A stretch of 64,000 nucleotides of DNA from Puccinia triticina (lineage: Eukaryota > Basidiomycota > Pucciniomycetes > Pucciniales > Pucciniaceae), in contig NC_070568.1 of the NCBI RefSeq assembly GCF_026914185.1, positions 3,058,001 through 3,122,000 of the forward strand. The letters run 5' to 3'. The position numbers and the translations under genes were made by a program. The notes below the pieces were generated by a model. That model had not been told where the DNA came from. It made no database searches and was given only the letters and a program-made list of their open reading frames with translations. Positions within the stretch are counted from its first letter, which is position 1, and each line of letters opens with the position of its first letter. This document shows positions 56,104 to 64,000 of this stretch, piece after piece.

Positions 56104-56348
56104 CGCTTTCTGTCTCCTCGTACACACTCATCCTTTCTTAACTCACTCAACACACGTACTCATTGTAACTAAAAATCATGTCACATTGTGTGGTAACTAT
56201 GCGCATGCTATAAAAACCTGTAACGTAACTGTTCAAACTGATGCAATACAGGATATAGTAACTATTCATGTTGCAAACCTATTTCAGATCTCTGTGGGTT
56301 AAAGCATAGCAAGATAGGTAGAGTAGCATAGTTTAACTATTGTTCTTC

Positions 56349-59300
56349 TTAGCTCCTAAAGCATGGAAAACACGCACCGTTTGCCAGGGCATTAGTCAGA
56401 GCTTCTTGCTCTAGAGCAAGTTCAAATTGATCTGCATTTGGGGCTAGAAGTTCATTGTTTTCATCCTCGTCATGTTGTCCATCCTGAGAATTAGTAGGAG
56501 CAGCGCCGCCGTTGAAATCTTGGGTAAGGAAGTTTTGGAGAGCTGCTTCATCGACATTGTCCAAGGCGTTGCCGATGGCATTGTTGAAATCACCAGCAAC
56601 CACTGATAAGTGTCCACTCGCTTTTAGAAATGTTAGGCGCACAAGTTGCTCATTCCAATCATTTATTAGTTCGTTATCATTTTCATAAGGCCCTGAAGCA
56701 GATACAAGGGAAACCAACTTGGTGTTCCAGTGTAACTGTAGGGATGATAGCTCGATAAAGTGGTTGTGGAGGATGGCTTTGATTGCATCTAATTGATCAT
56801 CATCACTTGACAATGTCTGTAAGATTGAATGATTCATGACAGGTTGAAGCCTCGCATTTGCCCAGTCCATTTCGGAGGTGAGCCCAAACATCAAAGGAAT
56901 TATTCGGTTGTGTTCGGTGATTGCCCAACGAGCAGCCCTGCGGATCTCCTGGCCGATTCGCCGCACTTCCTCTTCACATCTTGTCAGACGTGCAAGTAGT
57001 CGCATACCGTCCTGAGTGTCAGCGTCAACAGCCCATGGCTCCTCTTTGTTTGTGAACACACCATCGCTCCAAAATGAGCTGTCTGCATCCAAGCTCATTA
57101 GCTCATCATACTCGATTTTCTTTAGCGTGGTTAGTTGCGGAAAAGCGAGGTGAAATGCATCAAGGTGGCGGTTATAAGTGTTGAGGACAGCTTGCAAGGC
57201 GGCAGTCCGCTTGCGTATGGCAATTATGAGCCGTTCCTTCCCGTCGGTCCCTACATAGTTTGTAATAGATAAATATTTCAGTGTGATGTATGTTAAATGC
57301 AACAAACAACAGTTTTTCTGGACACCACCAACCCAATTTGGAGGCTACACCTTTTCGGACGGCATCGAGGGGCCTCTTCTCCTCAAGTAGAGCAAGGAAC
57401 TTCTGTCTGAGATTGGTTTTGGCCCACCAAACTTTAAGGAAGAGCGATTCGGATTCAGGTGTGAGCCCAGCCAGTAGCTCGTTGGCACCAATGCGCTGAC
57501 GCTGCTGTTCTATTTTGAGTTGAATTTCCCGCATTGATCGTACACATGCAAGAGACTCCTCTGGAGATCTTATTTCCTCCCTAAATAAAAACACAAACTT
57601 GAGAAGTTAATTGCAATTGCACAGCTGCGTACGTGTGGCACATAGGGCTAGGAGAGGCAAAGGCTACAATATTTACCATTCTTCAATCAAATCCTGTTCT
57701 AATGCAAGTAGTTTTCCCAGCTCAATCTTCTGTTCTTCCTTCACATGATCTCTATTGCCATAGTACGACCTCTCCGCAATCCATTGTGCTTCGAAGAACT
57801 GTGATGTATAGCACTCATCGGAGAAGTGGTTGAACCGACCGTAGATCTCTTGCAGTTTGACTTGGCATTCTTCCATGCTATCTATAGCCTGCTGAAGATG
57901 CCGATGCATCCAATCAACTTAGTTTTGGAAAGCACAAATCAATTTCTGTGACAAGAGTAGCGCGGTACAAAAATTGATCCAAATACGTTTCTCACCAGCT
58001 CCTTGCTTCAGATTTGAAGTATAGTAGTTGCATTGGCAAGCAATTGCATGCAGTCGATGAATACGTGTTGCGCTTCGGAGTGGGCCAACAAGGTCCGACA
58101 ATTGTGACCACAGCCGTTCCATCCCCTCACCATCAGCTAGGCCCCAGTCGGTGTTGTAGCGTGGATTATACTTTATTTGACACGCCCAGTTATGAACATA
58201 TGCATGGAAAACAGAAGTTCCAAATGCAACACGATCAATGTGATTGCCAAGTAGGTCTCGCTTAAATTGGTTTGATAACAATGAATATGATGTTGGGTCA
58301 AGAAGTGCTCATCCATTGGCGGAAGTCAAGTAAAGCTGTTTTGGCACTTACCTTTTTGACATGCGCATCTAAATGGCACCCAATGTCGTAAAGGAGTCCA
58401 AATTTCTTGTTTGTAAAGTCATTCAGGATATCATCAAGTATGCTTATAGGATAGTAAAGCCTGTTTAAGACATTCAGGTAACTAAAGGTCACAGTCATAA
58501 TGCCCCGGGGAGATTATGGTGGAAGTACATACTTTTCACCGGTTCCCTCAATGTTGTTCAGTGTCAAGGGTATGTCATGGCGACAACAGCAGCCAAATAA
58601 CCCGGTATCATCAAATTTGTCCCAAGAGGCTGAGTTCCGAACATCATTTGCAGCCTTGTGAGAATCCGAGCAAGTTGACTACCAGATACACATATGTGCC
58701 CAAAATTCAGAAAAATTGCAACCAGAATGCAACCAGCAAAGATTAGATGGAACTTGAATGGAAACTCACTTGAACTCCCGCCGCTTCTTCGTTGGTAGAT
58801 TGTATTTGATTCTCATGCGCATTGATTTGTGAAGGTGTGATAAAAATTGATGGATAGTCGCTCTCAGAAGGAACATCAGTACTTGCGAAGTGGTGATGCC
58901 TATGTTGGAAGTTTCCATCCATAGCTATAATGGCATCTGTTCCATCCAAGCTACTCACTTCATCAGATTTTTTGGGTCCAAAACAAGAGGGGCACTGGGA
59001 AGCCCATAAGTCTTTCTTTTCCAGCCCTAGTGTGGCATTCAGCAGCTCTTTGCGAAGGATTTGGATGCGACCGTAGATGTCCATTGCTTGCGAAAATGGA
59101 AGGCGAAGGTCACGTGGATTCCTGGAACGACCCCGAGCTAAAAGTGGTTCGGCAGAGCGGGTATCCTGATGACAAACAAGGCCTTTGATGAATGATGTGT
59201 ATGGCACAGCTGACTCATGCCACAGAGATTGGTAAAGCTGGACCAGGGGTATGGCGAATGCTGTTCGAGGAGCTGTGGGTGATGCGGCAATGTACCCATG

Positions 59301-59888
59301 GTACATCAGTCGTATGGTGTCAGGGATGCATGAGCAAAACTCAATTTGCTGCTGGGCAAATCGATCTGTAGAGAGGAGGGTTCAGTTAGTACATGTGTGG
59401 TTGGTAGAGTGGTTAGGTATGATTAACTTGCCATGAGTATTTATCAAATCTACAGCCCGATGACGGCGAATGGTGCACACACAATCTTCCAGGGGATCAA
59501 GGTACTTGGATGAGCTCGTCCAGTTTTGGGTTCGATTTTGGCAGGTAAAATATGAAGCAGTCATTGCGTTTTCGATCGATTTCCATGCAGCAGAGAGCGT
59601 GTCCCTTCTGATAGCGTACTGTGTGACCATCTCAGGGGGAAGAAGCGAGGGGTCAGTGTTGCGTTCCTGGTCATCATGAAAATGGCCATAGTGATGCTCT
59701 TCGGGTACTGGATCATGTGGAGGGGGCTGGGTATCTTGGGCTGGCCAGGGAGGTGAAAGAAGCAAGTCAGGCCGCATCGCCGATGGTTCATTATTGTGGT
59801 CGGGTGGCTGTAGGTTGGCTGGGGCTCGTCGATTGCGTAATGTTGGTGCACGTTGGTGGACAAATCCCGTCCGGCTTCTGGAAGGCAT
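56349..59888 (-). CDS. KDZ (Kyakuja-Dileera-Zisupton) transposase
   Basis: Eight exons (59888-59432, 59365-58770, 58678-58533, 58460-58352, 58260-57996, 57917-57677, 57580-57351, 57250-56349) join in frame to 981 residues with no stop. The order of motifs is that of KDZ transposases. A Pro/Arg-rich N-terminus is followed by the region before the core. A Cys pair CPSC (~277-280) comes next, then AMDGNFQHRH (catalytic Asp ~302), a CSDSHKAAN and FDDTGLFGCCCRHD block, and GLLYDIGCHLD (second Asp ~425). FGTSVFHAYVHNW and LADGEGMERLW (Glu ~481) follow, then a long helical, acidic C-terminus. Intron 1 uses a GC donor (GCAAGT at 59431). All catalytic residues are present, so the enzyme may be active. 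It starts ~110 bp inside the right terminal repeat. Confidence 0.9.
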
Positions 59889-59995
59889 TGCTATTTTTGT
59901 ACAGGTGGCTTTTGTTTCTGTGTGAGGGAAGGCAAGGAGTTAGGTCCGGCAAGTCAAGCAAATGGTAGGTCACTTCGTTATAGGGCCAGCTACTT

Positions 59996-60190
59996 GACAT
60001 CAATGGGAATTGAAGGGAGGTGCGGGGGTTGACACATGAAAACAGACAACTTGGTCGAAATGACCAGAAATTGTGGTGAGAAGGCTTGGGAGATGCTGAG
60101 CGCGGCTGAGCACGCACCGCGACTATTGTGTAGCCCAATTTCAAATGTATGGCGGACTATACATTAGCTGAAAGGGTGTTGACCCGGGTG
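59996..60190 (-). repeat. Right terminal inverted repeat of the KDZ element
   Basis: Inverted copy of 42042-42237. It lies just upstream of the transposase start and probably contains its promoter. Confidence 0.9.
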
Positions 60191-61219
60191 CGCAGAAGAG
60201 AGACTTGAGGATGAGGGGCCGTGAGGATGAAGCTATCACCCGATATGGCTCAGGGTGGCACAATGAACAACGGTGGGTCCCTACTTTACAGTTATCAATA
60301 TTGTAACATTATTGTAGCAATTTCTGGTCCCTCTACGCTAACCAGACCGGTAGCCATGGGGAAATATGGTGCAATATCAATATTGCACCAGGCGGGTGTT
60401 TTTTCTTTCAAGGCCACTACGATATCTATGCGCAGAGCAGCAGATATTTATCAATATGTTGAGCAATAAAAGGCCATTTCAGGGCTGCTTTGGCCTTTCA
60501 CTGCTTAATAAAGTGTTGCTCTGCTTGATAAGGGCTGATTTGGCCCTTAATTGCTTAGGCCCCGTTTGGCTGCCGCGTTATACATCATAAATGGTCAAAT
60601 TTATGACGCGCAACCCCCGGGGGTTTCAAAGTTTTGGTGGCAACAGGGGGCAAACTTTGAATTGCAACTAAGGGGCCATTGCAGCCTGGTTGTGGTAGCA
60701 TCAGAGCAGGAACAAAGTGACAGTCATTGTTTTTTGATGTCACCTGATGTCTGGTGACAATTGATTTTTCCTGGTGTTACTTTCCTTGATAACACGTTAC
60801 TTGACTAGCAACGGCTGTACAAAAAAACGGGTCAGTTACAATAACTGTGACGCAGCTATCTGCGCGCTAGCGTTAACAATAACTGTCAAAATGTTAGGCA
60901 CATTTTGCTACTTTACTCCACAGCCCCGGTTATCATAGAGTAAAGTAGTGAAACACCGTTGCAATGAAAGAGTGTGAGAGAAACAATGATTCTTAATTGC
61001 ATGAATAAGCGGTGACGTAAATAGACTGAGCTGCATTGAGAAGCCTGTTGAATATGAAAGGAAATGAATAGAAAACAAATAAAAAGAAGAAGAAGCTTGG
61101 AGATTGGAGAATATAGAATGAAACAGATCAAGAAAACTCAAATCCATACCAGAGGTAATTGAGAAAGATATGTGGACAGAAGATCCCTTATGAAACAAGT
61201 GGCTCAATCACAAAGCTTC
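60191..61219. other. Right flank of the KDZ element, no gene
   Basis: It holds a possible decayed copy of the 112 bp foldback family (~60693-60778) and a GTTAAC/TAACTG-rich stretch at 60780-60905 resembling the GTTACG-type MITEs. No continuation of the truncated paralogue A was found. Confidence 0.4.
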
Positions 61220-63143
61220 CTATTTTTCTTCAGCATCACTAACTAAGAGCTCAAACTTCTTTTTTAAATGTGGTAAATCATCAATAAATTGTTCCTGCTC
61301 CTTGATGAATAATCTGTAAAATCCACGCTTTGTGATTTCTTCCAGCCTCTTGCTATGTTCAGTTTTGAATTTTTCATAATTGTTGACATGTTTCAATATC
61401 TTTTTCCAATAAACCATTCCTAGTTCTTTGCGGAGATTGGCAGGTACCTCATGAGATTTTCCCTTTGTCATGAATTGTGATGCATACTGAGAATAGTACA
61501 TTAAAATGTTCTTCCATGGACGATAAATTTCACGAAGGAAGTATAATTGATATCTGACTTCAAAGTTGGCAGTATCTTCATTATATTCCTTGAATTCTGG
61601 CTCATTCATGTATTCTGAGCCAATTCTTTCATGAATAAACTGCAAAGCATCAGATCTGTGGCACAAAGCTACCTCAAACTCTTTGGTGTTGTATCCAGGA
61701 GGGACATGAGGGTTGAAATAAAATTTCCTCATTTCCATCAGATCATCTTTCACTTTTAGAAAGAACTCTTTTTTGGTGGAGCCATCTGGGTTTTCATTTT
61801 CTAATTCGTCCTCAACATATTTTCTCACTTTGCGCATAAAGTGAATATGCTCAATCATGGGTTTGGAAAATGGTTCTGTAATGGGGTCATCCTTCCAACA
61901 TTCAGCACTTTCTTCAATTCCATATTCATCAATGGCCAACATAAACAATATGAAATCTTTCTGTTTTTTTTGAAGAACTACATCAGCATTTTTTTTTTTT
62001 CATTTCACATAAAAAGAAAACTCAGATAAATTAGCTCAAACTGCCATCCCAGAAACAATAAAATTATCATTCACTAACATTTGTATGTATTGTAAATATG
62101 CTTCGTGTGAATATCATACTTAAGTTGATCTTCTACCTTTGGATAATAATGATATTTATTCCAAAGCTCTGTGTCTGTTCTAAATACACCATATATAATG
62201 GCCCTTACAAACCACCTCAAACCTGCTTTTGTTGAGAATTCCCTTTCCAGGTTCTCCAAATCATCAATATTTGCGAGTTTGTATCTCCAGATGAAATTGA
62301 TGGTTTCTAAGATACAATTATTTGCAGCCACCTTCAGATGATGGATTGGTTTTTCGTAATTAAAGAAAGTCCTGAGGAGGTTGTATATTTCCCATATTGA
62401 GTTACTGTACTTGTCCTTCAAATGTTGAGCTCTTGACAATTGGACTTCTGGATCCCAGTCTGGTCCAAACAGATTTTCCATCTGCTCATGAAGGCTTTTC
62501 AATTGTTCAACTGCTTCCATTATTGCATTAGTGTGTGTATACTCAAATTTCTCTACCTCAATTTTACCATAGTCTTTCTCCAGTTGGCCAACAGAATTAA
62601 TCATGGAGAACCAATCCCTTCTTTTTGAATCTAAAAATCCTAGGGATATTCAGTTCTCAATCATAAATTAACAAGACTTATATCAAAATCAGACTTGCCA
62701 CTTTCTGAGAGTTCACTATGAATTCCCCCCATCCACTCATCACGGCTTTCCTCTGACAATTGATCCAGGTTGTCAGAAGATTGGCTCACCAAGTTACAAT
62801 CATCTTTTCCCAATTCTGGAAAACCCAGTTAAATTTAGCTTTTCATGACAAGTATACATTGAGCTATTTGGATCAGAATCACCTATTTCTGACAGCTTGC
62901 TGTGGCTGCCCCCCATTGAAGCTGAAAAATATACAAATTTTTGTTGATTAATTTTAGGAAACATATAGCTCCATAATATGTGTACATCTACATGGTTTGT
63001 TGAAATCTTGAAAACTTACAGGCTTCCGCATCAATTCCCGCGGCCTTAGCTTTGCTCAAAGGATTGTTGGGCAACACTGAGAAACAAATCCCAACCTGCA
63101 AGAGAAAGGCCAAGATGAAGCTGAAATTCTTCAAGTAGAGCAT
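61220..63143 (-). CDS. Secreted-protein paralogue B (intact), lineage-specific
   Basis: Exons 63143-63020, 62921-62883, 62815-62699, 62639-62079 and 61956-61220 join in frame to 525 residues. The N-terminus MLYLKNFSFILAFLLQVGIC is a clear signal peptide; the ATG at 63143 was preferred over one 13 codons upstream because paralogue A starts at the equivalent place. The mature part is charged and helical with few Cys: SVGQLEKDYGKIEV, LFGPDWDPEV, IHHLKVAANNCILETINFIW, GIEESAECWKDDP, PWKNILMYYSQYA. It ends in a Lys/Glu-rich tail. Intron 3 has a GC donor (GCAAGT at 62698) where paralogue A has GTAAGT. No enzyme family recognised. A secreted, expanded family of this kind in a rust is a candidate effector, but nothing here proves that role. 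Confidence 0.8.
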
Positions 63144-63305
63144 TTCTGGAATGCTAACCCAGTGATGGTTAAACAGAAGCAATGAGATTCAATAGTTTGA
63201 AACTGAGAAGCCAAGGTAGAAAATAAACCATTTACAATTGGTATGTACCACAATGAAAACAAATCCCTGAGGTAGATGAGAGCTGTTGTAAATATTTGGG
63301 GATTT

Positions 63306-63800
63306 AAACTGGAAGGGTGCCAGTTGGTGCAATTTTTATGCTTTCAAAGCCTGTCCATTGACACACGACAGCGTGTTGACATGGTCACCGCCTGGAGGCC
63401 AGACCGACGGGCTACAGGACTGCGTCTCATCCTGCGGATGACCGTTCAGATTTTTCTTCAGGTTTTGCTCGCCTCGAGACCAGAAGGAACGAGCTTCTCG
63501 GACAAACTAGCTCGATGGGCCGCGCAGGTCCATGTGTCTCACAACATAAACTGGAAGGGTGCCAATTGGAGCAAGTTTTATGCCTGTAAAGCCTGTCCCT
63601 CCGACAGCGCTGACATGGTCACCGCCTGCACTTGTACATCCTGCTTGCTTGTAGAGCCTAGACAGACGGGCTACAGGGCTGCGTCTCTTCCTGCGGATGA
63701 CCATTCGGATTTTTTTCCCAGTTTTGCCCGCCTCAAGACCAGAAGAAACGAGCTTCTCGGACAAACTAGCCCGATGGGCCGCGCAGCTCCATGTGTCTCA
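63306..63800. repeat. ~242 bp direct tandem duplication
   Basis: AAACTGGAAGGGTGCCAGTT at 63306 recurs as AAACTGGAAGGGTGCCAATT at 63548. The copies stay aligned through GACATGGTCACCGCCTG, GACGGGCTACAGG, CCTGCGGATGACC and GAACGAGCTTCTCGGACAAA. The first copy lacks a ~12 bp stretch of the second. A 222-codon open frame spans both but repeats itself only because of the duplication. Family unknown. Confidence 0.7.
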
Positions 63801-64000
63801 CTACGACCGCGGGGTTTTTCAGATAAGACGTTCCAACATTACCTGGAAAACGAAGACCTCAGGACAGATCTTGATGCTGCAACTGTCGAGGGTCACTCCG
63901 TGTGGGCATTGCCAGTTTTGCCGCCGTCTATTTTGCCACAATAAAAATACAGAGTTCGATTCCCGTGATGAAAGGTCTTATTAATTCATCATATACAACA

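Larger units (their letters stand above)
42042..60190. mobile_element. 18.1 kb KDZ DNA transposon with ~195 bp terminal inverted repeats
   Basis: The left end (42042-42237) and right end (59996-60190) are inverted copies starting CACCCGGGTCRACACCCTTT and sharing CACAATAGTCGCGG, CTCAGCCGCGCTCAGC and AATTCCCATTGATGTCA. Inside are an apparently intact KDZ transposase (minus strand, starting ~100 bp inside the right repeat) and a MULE transposase. A Gly/His repeat protein, an HMG-like gene, more decayed genes, a solo LTR and a GTTACG-rich MITE also lie inside. No target duplication is seen (TGCGTTAC left, CGCAGAAG right), and the interrupted gene does not resume on the right. A flank has therefore been lost or exchanged. 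Confidence 0.85.

Noticed and set aside
42042..60190. Reading the 18 kb element as a MULE with long inverted ends
   Set aside because: Long ends would suit a MULE, but its transposase is dead and no 8-11 bp target duplication is present, while the intact KDZ gene sits directly inside the right end. The alternative is not fully excluded.
63276..63944. 222-codon open frame at the right edge
   Set aside because: It spans a 242 bp tandem duplication, shows no domain, and no start or splice support was found.
63945..63970. tRNA-like B box (GAGTTCGATTCCCG)
   Set aside because: The sequences beside it do not form the T stem, and no acceptor stem or A box could be placed upstream.

Overview
The window looks like nuclear DNA of a basidiomycete, most probably a rust fungus (Pucciniales). 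The genes are built from many short exons with 58-122 bp GT-AG introns (two GC-AG introns are seen). Intergenic DNA is AT-rich and full of nested DNA transposons and foldback elements. A KDZ (Kyakuja-Dileera-Zisupton) transposase is present, a group known to be expanded in basidiomycetes. Genus cannot be fixed from the sequence alone.

Layout. 1-1396: minus-strand fragment of a Ty3/gypsy polyprotein (protease and reverse transcriptase), cut by the window edge. 1.4-7.7 kb: repeats, foldback elements and MITEs. 7761-10234: intact secreted lysophospholipase/phospholipase B (8 exons, 636 aa). 14813-16942: intact MFS transporter of monocarboxylate-porter type (9 exons, 501 aa). 17285-19413: PIF/Harbinger-type element holding a ~1.1 kb array of a 26 bp self-palindromic repeat. 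19.4-38.5 kb: repeat-rich DNA with CACTG-type, hAT-type, mariner-type and Mutator-type non-autonomous elements, several nested with exact target-site duplications, plus an orphan 3' end of the proteasome gene RPN2 (31129-31815). 39132-39743: GC-rich hypothetical gene. 40558-42085 and 63143-61220: two paralogous lineage-specific genes with predicted signal peptides, facing each other.

Between the paralogues lies an 18.1 kb DNA transposon (42042-60190) with ~195 bp terminal inverted repeats. It carries an apparently intact 981-codon KDZ transposase on the minus strand. It also carries a Mutator-like (MULE) transposase in which both catalytic Asp codons read Asn and there is one in-frame TGA, a Gly/His/Thr-rich repeat protein, an HMG-box-like gene with a nonsense codon and a frameshift, and further unidentified decayed genes. 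All three MULE lesions fit CpG deamination. The left end of the element truncates the first paralogue after residue ~395; the right flank does not continue that gene.

The KDZ transposase is the likely mover of the large element, with the MULE and HMG-like genes as passengers or former partners. The phospholipase, the transporter and the secreted paralogues are the host genes that look functional. Exon coordinates were deduced by eye from splice signals, frame continuity and family similarity; no database search was run.
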